A stretch of 64,000 nt of DNA from Spirochaetia bacterium. GTDB taxonomy: Bacteria > Spirochaetota > UBA4802 > UBA5550. Under the pieces are notes generated by a model. It made no database searches and was not told the DNA's origin. It saw only the letters and a list, made by a program, of their open reading frames with translations. The DNA lies in NCBI GenBank assembly GCA_009885955.1, contig VFJS01000003.1:1-64000 (forward strand), in the 5' to 3' direction. Below, piece by piece: positions 40,897-49,457 of this stretch (position 1 is its first letter; the number at the start of each line of letters is the position of its first letter). Both the position numbers and the translations under genes were made by a program.

Positions 40897-42245
40897 TAAG
40901 GCGCAGAATAATAATTCTATCCATCATCATTTCGGCGGTTTTTTTTACAGCACTGTCTATGGCTGCCGAGGATGCCGGGGTTAACGAGAAGGATCTTTTT
41001 TCCAGTCCCGATACCGTCCTTGACAGCAAAAGTTATGAAAAGAAGGGGATTGATGCTGATCAGAACAGGAAGAGGCTCTCTGTTTCCGGCGAACTCACCA
41101 GTGTGAATGCCTACACGGCCATGCGTGAATCTCTGAAGAACAGGGACCATACCGGCAATCAGCTTAACCCCTATATCGACGGCGTGCTTTTTGCCGATAT
41201 CAGGCTCCCGTCAAACGTGAAAGGCTTCGGCAACTTTGAGCTGAAGTATAACGCGCGGCTGGACACCACAGATGTTTTTGCCCGTGAGCTTTTCGTGGAC
41301 TTCAACATTGCCAATGCTATCTACTTTCGGACCGGCAAACAGGTTCTCCAGTGGGGCAGGTGCTACCTATGGAACCCTACAGACCTCATCAACGTTGAGA
41401 AAAAGATTTTTGAACAGAAGATAGGATCGCGCGAGGGGGCCTACGGGATAAAGGCCCATGTCCCCTTCGGGACCGTTGTTAACCTCTACGGTTTCCTGGA
41501 TACGAAAAAGACCGAGGATGCCGACGGTGTCGGGGGGGCGGGGAAGCTTGAATTTGTCCTGGGAAAGAGCGAGATGGCACTGTCCATTTGGGACAAAAAG
41601 ACATACCATCCGGTTTACGGTTACGACTTTTCATCCAGGGTATTCCTTGTTGATATCGTAGGCGAGGCAAGCGCTTCCAACGGCAGCAACATGGACAGGG
41701 TTGTTGAACATAATAGAATACTGACAACTGAAAGGGAGAGCGGCAGGTGGATATATAAGGGGAGTATTAATTTCGGCCATGCCTTTGATGTCGGCGACCA
41801 GAAGGACAAGATACAGCTGAACATGGAATTTTTCTACAACGGCGACGGGTACTCAAAGGATTTTATTAAGGATGAAACGTTATATTTCTATGACAGGCCT
41901 GTTACAATCAAGAAGGATGGGAAGGATATCACCCTTCCGGCGGGTATAAAGGCTTACTATCTCCTTGGAAACAACCTCTTCGAGCCCAACTATCATTCAC
42001 GGTATTACGGCGCGCTTTTTACCACGATAAACAAGTTCATACGAAGCGAACTTTCCCTTGTCATAAACCTTATCGGCAACATTGAGCAGAAGTCATTTAT
42101 TCTGATGACCGGGATAAACTATGCGAATATAAACGACCTCAAGGCAGGGCTTATCATCTATTCATACCTGGGGAAGAGCAATACCGAGTACACCTTCAAC
42201 AAGGTGGGGCTCAATGCTGTACTCACCGTGGGGATAGTTTTCTAA
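40893..42245 (+). CDS. Outer-membrane beta-barrel protein of the export operon (DUF1302-like)
   Basis: 450 aa. A signal peptide (IIILSIIISAVFFTALSMAA) is followed by a long barrel. The stretch ARELFVDFNIANAIYFRTGKQVLQWGRCYLWNPTDLIN resembles DUF1302-type outer-membrane proteins that accompany LolA-like carriers. It ends in a terminal Phe (VLTVGIVF), the usual signal for barrel assembly. The ATGA overlap with the carrier gene shows they are made together. It is presumed to accept the cargo at the outer membrane. Its stop overlaps the opposing spy-like gene by four bases. Confidence 0.8.
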   Translation: MIRRRIIILSIIISAVFFTALSMAAEDAGVNEKDLFSSPDTVLDSKSYEKKGIDADQNRKRLSVSGELTSVNAYTAMRESLKNRDHTGNQLNPYIDGVLFADIRLPSNVKGFGNFELKYNARLDTTDVFARELFVDFNIANAIYFRTGKQVLQWGRCYLWNPTDLINVEKKIFEQKIGSREGAYGIKAHVPFGTVVNLYGFLDTKKTEDADGVGGAGKLEFVLGKSEMALSIWDKKTYHPVYGYDFSSRVFLVDIVGEASASNGSNMDRVVEHNRILTTERESGRWIYKGSINFGHAFDVGDQKDKIQLNMEFFYNGDGYSKDFIKDETLYFYDRPVTIKKDGKDITLPAGIKAYYLLGNNLFEPNYHSRYYGALFTTINKFIRSELSLVINLIGNIEQKSFILMTGINYANINDLKAGLIIYSYLGKSNTEYTFNKVGLNAVLTVGIVF

Positions 42246-42859
42246 TTATCGGACAGGAAATCCCCGCCGTTGGAATCCTGGTTTTTTCTTTTTTCCTCCC
42301 TGATTTTTTTTATCTTCATTTTCTGTTCATCGGTAAGTATGGTTTTAATCTCATCTCTCATGCCTTTGGCAAAGGTTTTTATTGCATCGCGGTCCTTCCT
42401 CACCTTGAACATTTTTTCCCTGTAACTCATTTTTACCTTAAATATCTTTTCGATCTGCTCTTCGGTAAGGTCAATTTCATTTTTTAAAAACATGTAGCGC
42501 TTTTGAGGGTCACGTTTATCTGCTTTTTTATGGCCCTCTTTTTCTTTTTTCATGGCTTCAAATTTCTTCTGCTGATCCTGGTTGAGGATTTTTTCCATGG
42601 CGCTTCTCTGTTCGTCGTGTAGTGTATCGAAGGCACCGGGAGTATTCCTGCTGCTGAATTTTTTTGTCCTGAACCCGGTATTAACCATGAATATTTTTTC
42701 AACCTGCTCATCGGACAGGCCGAGCTTTTCCTGCATCTGGTTGAGATACCTGAATTCGCTCATAAATTTTTTATGTTTTCCACTTTTTTCGCCGGCATCG
42801 GCCTGGATGGCAAGGGAGGCAACGAGCAGGGCGGAAATCAGGAAATTGGATTTGTTCAT
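42242..42859 (-). CDS. Spy/CpxP-like periplasmic protein with two repeats
   Basis: 205 aa from the ATG at 42859, chosen because GGAGA lies five bases upstream. Signal peptide ISALLVASLAIQADAG. The mature protein is helical and carries LTxxQ-like motifs in two units: LGLSDEQVEKIF and ILNQDQQKKFEAM, then IDLTEEQIEKIF and ILTDEQKMKIKKI. Spy and CpxP are envelope-stress chaperones or sensors, and CnrX-type metal sensors share this fold. It lies downstream of the RND gene on the same strand, separated by a repeat element, so it may be part of that stress response. Confidence 0.8.
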   Translation of the reverse strand: MNKSNFLISALLVASLAIQADAGEKSGKHKKFMSEFRYLNQMQEKLGLSDEQVEKIFMVNTGFRTKKFSSRNTPGAFDTLHDEQRSAMEKILNQDQQKKFEAMKKEKEGHKKADKRDPQKRYMFLKNEIDLTEEQIEKIFKVKMSYREKMFKVRKDRDAIKTFAKGMRDEIKTILTDEQKMKIKKIREEKRKNQDSNGGDFLSDN

Positions 42860-43053
42860 TATATTCTCCATAATAACGCAAATAAATGATAGGGTAATGG
42901 TTTTATCAAAACTTAATCTCCCATACCTGTATAAGCAGACCCCGGATAATCGAAAACCGCTTCAAATTTTTTGAAATGAGTATTTAAAATTATTAATTTT
43001 TATCAGGGTAGTAAATGATAAACCATTTGACTGAATAAAACAGAAAAGAATTT

Positions 43054-43119
43054 GCCACAGAGGCTCAGAGACACGGAGAAAAAATTTATTCCTACTCTGT
43101 GCCTCTGTGTCTCTGTGGC
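43054..43119. repeat. GCCACAGAG/CTCTGTGGC element (66 bp)
   Basis: GCCACAGAGGCTCAGAGACACGG at the left is matched by an inverted copy ending CTCTGTGTCTCTGTGGC at 43119. It lies in the 42860-43166 gap between the RND gene and the spy-like gene. Same family as the copies at 57933-58076 and 62776-62848 and the half copy at 56231-56260. Confidence 0.65.
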
Positions 43120-43166
43120 TGACTAAATGACAGGTGAGTATCAGTAATAAATATTGCTGGGATTTT

Positions 43167-46100
43167 TCAGTTTTGCTTCAGCTCACCCAGGGATTCCAGG
43201 GCATCATGCAGTGCTTCCCTGTGCCGGATGCTTTCGAATTTACTCATGAGGCTGTAGGCGCAGGGGACCACAAAGAGGGTGAGGAGGGTCGATAGAAATA
43301 CCCCGCCGATAACAACTATGGCCATGGGCCTTATCGTTTCGGAACCGGGCCCCAGCGACAGGGCAGGGGGTATGGCAGCGGCAATAGTCGCAATGGATGT
43401 CATGAGTATGGGCCGGAGCCTTATGGGGCATGCCTCGAGGAGGGCAGCGCGGACATCGAGGCCTTCCAGGCGCCTGCTGTTGGTGAAATCGACCAGCAGT
43501 ATTGAGTTTTTCTTTACAATGCCCATTAAAAGGAGCAGGCCTATCATGCTGTAGATGTTCAGGGATATGCCGGTGAGCTTCATGGCAATGAATGCCCCGG
43601 TGACACTGAATGGCAGGGCCAGGAGCACAGTGAAGGGGTGTATGAAGCTGTTGAACTGGGACCCCAGTACCATGTATGCCACGATTATCCCTAATATCAA
43701 TGCGAGAATGAGGCTGTCAAAGGACTCCTTGAATGTCTGTGAACTTCCTGTCAGGACCAGGTGGTATCCCTCGGGGAGTATTTTTGAACCCTCTTTCTCA
43801 ATGAAGTTCATGGCATCGGCCTGTGATTTTCCAGGGGCGGTGTTGGCGTATATGGATATTGCCCTCTCCCTGTTATACCTTGTAATGGTAAGGAGTGAGC
43901 GCTTCTCCTCAATTTTCACCACAGCGGAGAGAGGGACCATTTCACCATGCATATTCCGCACCATGATCCTGCTTATGTCCTCCGTAGTCCTGTTGAATGT
44001 ATCCATGAGCTTGATCCGTATGTCGTTGCGGCGGCCCGATTCATCGGTGTATTTCCCGACACGCAGGCTCCCCACGGAAGCGCTTATCGCATTTGCTATA
44101 TTTGATACCGTGACCCCCATCGCCATTGCCTTGTCCCTGTCGGGCGTAATTTTGAATTCGGGCATGCCAAGGTTGTAGTCGGTGTCAACATCGGTGACCA
44201 GGCCGGAGCCGCTCATTAACTGCATCATCCTGGAGCTCAGATCGGCGAGCCTCCCCCAATCGGGGCCCTGCACGGAGAACTGGATCGGAAAACCCCGCTT
44301 TGCCGAGAATCCGGCCAGCGAGAGGTCCATCACTGTTACACGGGTAATACCGGGGATTTTTTTTATCTCCTCCCGGATGAAGGGCATAAACTCCTGTTGA
44401 GTCGGCCTCTTTTTGAAAGGGGCTGTCACCGGACGTTCGCCGGGATCCTTCATGGTGACGCTCATGGTCCCCTGGTTCACAAGGCCCCCCTGGAATCCGC
44501 CCACGGCCGAAAAATATATTCTCACCTCGGGGCGGGACATGAGTATCGCCTCGGCCTTTTTAAATACTTCATTGGTAAGCCCCATGGACGAGCCGAGGGG
44601 GGTCTGTATCGAAATCATGAACCTGCTCTGGTCCTGGGGCGGTACGAATTCCTTTTTGAGCCCGCCCACCAGGAACATTGAGGAGGCGAAGATGAGAATC
44701 GCCGCTGCAATCATTTTTGCCCTGTTGCCCAGGCTCCATTCAAGGCCCTTCCGGTAGATGCGGGCAAGATAGTCCATGAACCGTTCCATCATCTGTCCCA
44801 TCCGGGTATTGTGCCCGGTGTCGAGGAACTGGGAGCACCTCATGGGCGCCAGGGTGAGGGCCTCGACAAGGGAGAGCATTACCGCTACGGACATGGTGAC
44901 GCCGAACTGGAAGAAGAATTTTCCGATTATCCCTTTCATGAATACAACCGGGAGGAAAATGGCAAGGATGGCCAGGGACGCGGCTACGGCAGCTGATGTT
45001 ATCTCCCGTGCCCCTACAATTGCGGCCTTTACCCTGCCCATGCCGGCCTGGAAATATCTCACGATATTTTCAAGCACCATGATGGCGTCGTCCACGACAA
45101 TTCCTATAGAGAGGGAGAGGCCCAGCAATGTAAATGTGTTCAGGGTGAATCCGAAGAAGTAGAGGACGATGAAGGCCCCCACCAGCGAAGTCGGTATGGC
45201 AAGTATTACGTTGAATGCAGAGCTCCAGGAGCCCAGGAAAGCCCAGCATACGGCCGATGTGAGAATGACCGAGAGAAGGAGCGTGAACAGGAGTTCATGG
45301 GTGGACTCCTCGATGAATTTTGTGCCGTCCCATATGACGTCAAGTTTCATGCCCTTGGGCAGGCGGTCGTTTATTTTTGGAAGTTTTGCCTTCACCGCCT
45401 TGCCCACGGATACGGCATTTGAGCCGCGCTGCTTTATTACCCCCAGCCCCACGGACCTGTTTCCGTTCATCCGGGATATTCTCCTGATGTCCGCCAGGCC
45501 GTCTTCGATTTTGGCCACCTCCCCGAGCCTGATTGGAGACCAGATCGGTTCACCGCGGCGGTTGGGGATGATGAGGTTCTCAAAATCTTTCACCGACTGG
45601 GCTTCGCTCAGGACCCGTACGCTTGTCTCCTTCGGGCCGTTCTCCATGAATCCCGAGGGGGTGAGGGAGTGCTGGCTGCTGATGGTATGTATGATGTCCT
45701 CAACGGTAATCTCCTTGTACTTCATGAGATCATTGTTGAGCCAGATGCGCATGTTGGGCTGCACGTAGCCGAAGAGGCGCAGGTCGCCGACGCCTTCAAT
45801 TGTCGATATTTCATCTTTCAGGTTGTTGCGCTGAAAGATGATCATGCTCCGTATGTCAGCGGTGCCGCTGAGGCCCAGCGCCAGGATGGGCTGGTCTTCG
45901 GGGTTCGATTTTGTTACTACGGGGGGATCAATGTCTCCCGGAAGGTTCCGCTGGGCCTGGAGGATTTTTGACTGCACCTCCTGGAGGGCGGAATTGATAT
46001 CCCTGTTTAATTCAAACTCTATGGTAATGTTCGTGAGCCCTTCCTGGGATATGGAGCTCACGTTCCTGATGCCTTCAATGCTCATGACCGCGTCCTCGAG

Positions 46101-46298
46101 GATGTCGGATACGGCCGTCTCCATGGTCTCGGGCGAGGCCCCTGCCCAGGTAATGGTAATCGTCAGGACCGGGAAATCAACATCGGGCAGCTGGCTTATT
46201 CCCATCCGGAAGAAGCTGATGCCTCCGAAAATTATCAGCCCTGCCATGAGCATCCAGGCAAAGACATTATTTCTGATTGATATATCGGATAGAGTCAT
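43167..46298 (-). CDS. RND-family efflux transporter, HAE1 (AcrB-like)
   Basis: 1043 aa, full length for AcrB-type inner-membrane pumps. First helix NNVFAWMLMAGLIIFGGISFFRMGISQLPDVDFP. The proton-relay aspartates are in GLSLSIGIVVDDAIMVLENI. The second-half counterpart is GLLLLMGIVKKNSILLVDF. Two large periplasmic loops contain porter domains. It moves hydrophobic drugs or envelope lipids. No periplasmic adaptor or TolC gene is adjacent, which is unusual; these would have to come from elsewhere. It lies 32 bases after the small membrane protein of the sigma-factor operon. Confidence 0.93.
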   Translation of the reverse strand: MTLSDISIRNNVFAWMLMAGLIIFGGISFFRMGISQLPDVDFPVLTITITWAGASPETMETAVSDILEDAVMSIEGIRNVSSISQEGLTNITIEFELNRDINSALQEVQSKILQAQRNLPGDIDPPVVTKSNPEDQPILALGLSGTADIRSMIIFQRNNLKDEISTIEGVGDLRLFGYVQPNMRIWLNNDLMKYKEITVEDIIHTISSQHSLTPSGFMENGPKETSVRVLSEAQSVKDFENLIIPNRRGEPIWSPIRLGEVAKIEDGLADIRRISRMNGNRSVGLGVIKQRGSNAVSVGKAVKAKLPKINDRLPKGMKLDVIWDGTKFIEESTHELLFTLLLSVILTSAVCWAFLGSWSSAFNVILAIPTSLVGAFIVLYFFGFTLNTFTLLGLSLSIGIVVDDAIMVLENIVRYFQAGMGRVKAAIVGAREITSAAVAASLAILAIFLPVVFMKGIIGKFFFQFGVTMSVAVMLSLVEALTLAPMRCSQFLDTGHNTRMGQMMERFMDYLARIYRKGLEWSLGNRAKMIAAAILIFASSMFLVGGLKKEFVPPQDQSRFMISIQTPLGSSMGLTNEVFKKAEAILMSRPEVRIYFSAVGGFQGGLVNQGTMSVTMKDPGERPVTAPFKKRPTQQEFMPFIREEIKKIPGITRVTVMDLSLAGFSAKRGFPIQFSVQGPDWGRLADLSSRMMQLMSGSGLVTDVDTDYNLGMPEFKITPDRDKAMAMGVTVSNIANAISASVGSLRVGKYTDESGRRNDIRIKLMDTFNRTTEDISRIMVRNMHGEMVPLSAVVKIEEKRSLLTITRYNRERAISIYANTAPGKSQADAMNFIEKEGSKILPEGYHLVLTGSSQTFKESFDSLILALILGIIVAYMVLGSQFNSFIHPFTVLLALPFSVTGAFIAMKLTGISLNIYSMIGLLLLMGIVKKNSILLVDFTNSRRLEGLDVRAALLEACPIRLRPILMTSIATIAAAIPPALSLGPGSETIRPMAIVVIGGVFLSTLLTLFVVPCAYSLMSKFESIRHREALHDALESLGELKQN

Positions 46299-46330
46299 TA
46301 TTCTTTACCGGTTCTCCGCAGATTTATTCA

Positions 46331-46597
46331 TTATTCGTCAATGAGGTCGGCAAGGAAAAGGGAATCGATATTTTCTGAGAGGGCCATGTCATCGCTGGAA
46401 GGAATGTCGAATTGAAACAGAACTGCTGCTGCGGCAAATATTACAGCAGCTGCAGCGGAAGATATAATTTTTTTTCTGAGGCGCCGCTTCCTTTCAACTG
46501 AAATGCGATCTATCATGCTCTTTGCCCAGGCCTGGCTGGATAATTTTTCATCAAGCGGCATATCTGAATGTATTCTTTTTTTTATCATGGAATGCAT
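46331..46597 (-). CDS. Small single-pass membrane protein, candidate anti-sigma factor
   Basis: 88 aa. A cytoplasmic N-terminal half of about 45 residues (ends RKRRLRKKI), one membrane helix (ISSAAAAVIFAAAAVLF), and a short acidic periplasmic tail. Size, topology and position nine bases after an ECF sigma gene fit a membrane-bound anti-sigma factor, but I see no zinc-binding HxxxCxxC motif. The function is therefore inferred from position only. Confidence 0.55.
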   Translation of the reverse strand: MHSMIKKRIHSDMPLDEKLSSQAWAKSMIDRISVERKRRLRKKIISSAAAAVIFAAAAVLFQFDIPSSDDMALSENIDSLFLADLIDE

Positions 46598-46605
46598 ATT
46601 ATTTT

Positions 46606-47115
46606 TTACTCCTGGCTGACCGCTCCGCGCAGCAGCCTGAGCCCCCTGAAGAGGCGGGTCTTTACCGTAGCCCCCTTGAGATCAAGCCTGGCTGCGATCT
46701 CCTTATTATCAAGCCCTGCAGAATATAGTTCAAGCACCTGCGAATATTTTCCCGGAAGTGTTTTCAGCTTACTGTTGAGAAAATCGTTCATAGATGATTT
46801 TTCAGCTTCCCTTTCGATGGAATCGGGGTTGTGCCAACGCTGCCCGTCCATGAGCTTTCTTGCCTTTGCCTCATCCCTGGAGAGTTTTTCATTCATCCTG
46901 AAGCATTCATTTTTTGCAATGGTATACATGTAGGAGCATATCCTGTCCATGTCTGTAATGTCCGATTTAGTGAGCCTTTTATACGCGCGCAGGTATGATT
47001 CCTGGACAACGTCGTCAGCGGCAGAAAGGAATCTTCTGGAAAGGTACCTGTTGACAGCGCCCAGGACAGCCCTTTTTGTTAAATGGAAGATTTTTTCAAA
47101 ATCTGAATCGTTCAT
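46606..47115 (-). CDS. ECF-type RNA polymerase sigma factor
   Basis: 169 aa from the ATG at 47115; a TTG further up (47172) would add 19 residues. Region 2 reads FLSAADDVVQESYLRAYKRL, followed by DRICSYMYTIAKNECFR. Region 4 reads LKTLPGKYSQVLELYSAGLDNKEIAARLDLKGATVKTRLFRGLRLLR, a clear helix-turn-helix. It heads an operon with the small membrane protein and the RND pump, so it probably controls this pump under envelope stress. The gap 47116-47408 upstream is AT-rich without other genes. Confidence 0.88.
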   Translation of the reverse strand: MNDSDFEKIFHLTKRAVLGAVNRYLSRRFLSAADDVVQESYLRAYKRLTKSDITDMDRICSYMYTIAKNECFRMNEKLSRDEAKARKLMDGQRWHNPDSIEREAEKSSMNDFLNSKLKTLPGKYSQVLELYSAGLDNKEIAARLDLKGATVKTRLFRGLRLLRGAVSQE

Positions 47116-47408
47116 TATAGATGACTCAAAATTAGTATTTTCATGAATTTCAGGCCCGATAATGACAGGCAATTTTATATAAAACTATGATATTATTTCA
47201 GGACTATTAAAACAACTTTTTATTTAATAATGTAAATTTTTTTAAAAACTGTAATTGTACTTAATTCACCATTTACGACGGGATGGTTGTACAGTTTTAT
47301 TATGCTAATCCATTAAAATGACTGATGGTTTCATTTTTAAGTTTTTTTTTGATAAAATATGGCCGATAATATAAAAAAATTACATCTTTTCCATCAATAA
47401 AAGGAATA

Positions 47409-49013
47409 ATGAAAATTAAATACAAAATCCTTATCCCGATGAGCCTTATTATTCTTGTCACAACGGTGATATTTATATTTATCGATTTCCGCCATCACAA
47501 CGATGCCCTGTTATACGGGATTGATAGAAAACTTGAAGTTTCAGCGCTCCTGGCAAAGTCAATGATACCGGAGAATTACCACGATCTGATCTCTGACAAA
47601 AATTCTGTATCCGGGGATGTCTACAACGGGATTGTGAACCGGTATAATAAAACATGCAGGGACCTCAATCTGGAATATCTCTGGAGCCTGATGATAATCG
47701 ATGGAAAGATTGTATTCACCACGGCCACTTCGCCGGGCAAGGACGTAAGCCGCGGGGACCATGCATCTTTTTTCGACGTCCATTCAGACCCCCAGGCCTA
47801 TGAACAGGCTTTCAGCACAATGAAAATCACATACAGGATAAACAAGAACCAGTGGGGAGAAACAAGGGTTGTGCTCATCCCCTTCCTTGACAGAAACAAC
47901 AGGAAATACCTCTTCGGCGCAAGTATGAAATTAAGCAATATTGATGAAATATCAAAGGATTTTATTATACACATTATCATTGTTACATCGGGTATTTTAA
48001 TTATTGGGATTTTCGTCTCCTTTTTCGTGGCAGGGTCCCTGTCCAGGCCCATTTCCGACCTGTCATCGGCCGCTGAACAAATCTCCGTCGACGGGATAGA
48101 CCGCCGGCGTACAGTGGCCATAAAGGGGAGCCATGAGGTGGAGTCCCTGTCAAAGAGCATTGAAGCCATGAACGACTCCATCAAACAGAAGATAGATGAC
48201 CTTGAAGAGGAGATTGATGTCAGAAAGGGCGCGCAGCAGGAACTTTCCCTGAAAAACATGGAGCTTGAGGCCCTGAATGAAGAACTCACCGCTGCCATGG
48301 AGGAGCTTGAAGCGACAAATGAGGAGTTCCAGACCCAGAACAGCGCCCTCATTGAATCCCATACCGAGCTCCATACGAGCCGGGAAGAGATCAGCAAATC
48401 CCTGATTGAAAAGAACATACTGCTGAAGGAGATACATCACCGGGTGAAAAACAATCTCCAGGTTATAACAAGCCTCCTGGACCTTCAATCGGTGAATATA
48501 AAAGATGATTATGACAGGGGCCTCTTCCTCGAGAGCCAGAACAGGGTGCATTCCATGGCGCTCATTCATGAAAAACTCTATCAGTCAGAGAACATGAGTG
48601 AAATAAATTTCAGGGAATACCTGGAGGATCTCTCTCATGAACTCCTGAACACCTATCATGGAAAGATTAAGACCGTTACCATCGTTAACGACTGCGTGGA
48701 TGTCAAACTGACCATCGATTATGCCATTCCCTGCGCCCTCATAATAAATGAACTCGTTTCAAACTCGCTGAAGTATGCATTCCCGGGAGACATGCGCGGG
48801 GAGATACGGATAACCTTAACCGGCGGCGATCATTTCGGACTCACCGTGAGCGATAACGGGATAGGCCTTCCCGTTGGGTTTGATTACAAGAGCACCGGAA
48901 CCCTGGGCCTTCAGCTTGTGAATTCCCTTACCAGGCAGATACGGGGTGAAATTAAACATGAAAATATTGGCGGCACTTCCTTTTCAATCACCTTTAAAAC
49001 TGATATGATATAA
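47409..49013 (+). CDS. Membrane sensor histidine kinase (HAMP-coiled coil-HisKA_2)
   Basis: 534 aa. Two membrane helices (about 8-26 and 178-203) enclose a periplasmic sensor domain of about 150 residues. A HAMP domain follows (about 200-250), then a coiled coil with many Glu and Leu residues (265-335). HisKA_2 carries the His in LLKEIHHRVKNNLQVITSLLDLQ. The ATPase domain has NELVSNSLKYAF and DNGIGLP. AAGGA precedes the ATG. Same kinase subclass as the gene at 4378. No response regulator is adjacent. Confidence 0.92.
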   Translation: MKIKYKILIPMSLIILVTTVIFIFIDFRHHNDALLYGIDRKLEVSALLAKSMIPENYHDLISDKNSVSGDVYNGIVNRYNKTCRDLNLEYLWSLMIIDGKIVFTTATSPGKDVSRGDHASFFDVHSDPQAYEQAFSTMKITYRINKNQWGETRVVLIPFLDRNNRKYLFGASMKLSNIDEISKDFIIHIIIVTSGILIIGIFVSFFVAGSLSRPISDLSSAAEQISVDGIDRRRTVAIKGSHEVESLSKSIEAMNDSIKQKIDDLEEEIDVRKGAQQELSLKNMELEALNEELTAAMEELEATNEEFQTQNSALIESHTELHTSREEISKSLIEKNILLKEIHHRVKNNLQVITSLLDLQSVNIKDDYDRGLFLESQNRVHSMALIHEKLYQSENMSEINFREYLEDLSHELLNTYHGKIKTVTIVNDCVDVKLTIDYAIPCALIINELVSNSLKYAFPGDMRGEIRITLTGGDHFGLTVSDNGIGLPVGFDYKSTGTLGLQLVNSLTRQIRGEIKHENIGGTSFSITFKTDMI

Positions 49014-49130
49014 GGCCCCATGTAAACCGTATGCCGCAACCGCTCTCTGCGCATCCTCTGTAACTATTTCCATTCAATCATTCGTAATCGATAATTTTTT
49101 TGGTAAGCTATGTATTTCCTTTGTCCCGAT

Positions 49131-49301
49131 TGACCTCACCCCCGACCCCTCTCCGGATCAGAGAGGGGGGTTGGACATGAATTTCTGGTTATAAAAAATA
49201 ACATTATCATTTAATATTATTATTTAATCCTTTATCATAATAAAAAGGCTAAAATACATGTGCCTCATCTTTTGTCAGGTGAGGAATCGGGGGCGAGGTC
49301 A
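49131..49301. repeat. GCCCTCACCC-family element, copy B (171 bp)
   Basis: The left end TGACCTCACCCCCGACCCC and the right end, read in reverse complement (TGACCTCGCCCCCGATTCC), match at about 19 of 23 positions. The interior contains CCTCTCCGGATCAGAGAGG and is AT-rich. It lies in the gene-free stretch 49014-49457 between the kinase and the VWA gene. I see nothing else there. Confidence 0.6.
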
Positions 49302-49457
49302 GACTCTGTCAATGTAATGGAGCGCGATCGAGGGCATTTTTTCAATATAATGCTGATAAAAGAGCTTGACCGTGAAAGGATTTGACTGTATTTTTATACC
49401 TGCAGGGGTTTCGGCCCTGAACGTTAATATTAAAACCACCAGGCAGGGGGATTTGAA

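Noticed and set aside
43555-45768. Several long plus-strand frames opposite the RND gene
   Set aside because: They are antisense shadows of a highly conserved 1043-aa transporter and have no recognisable domains.
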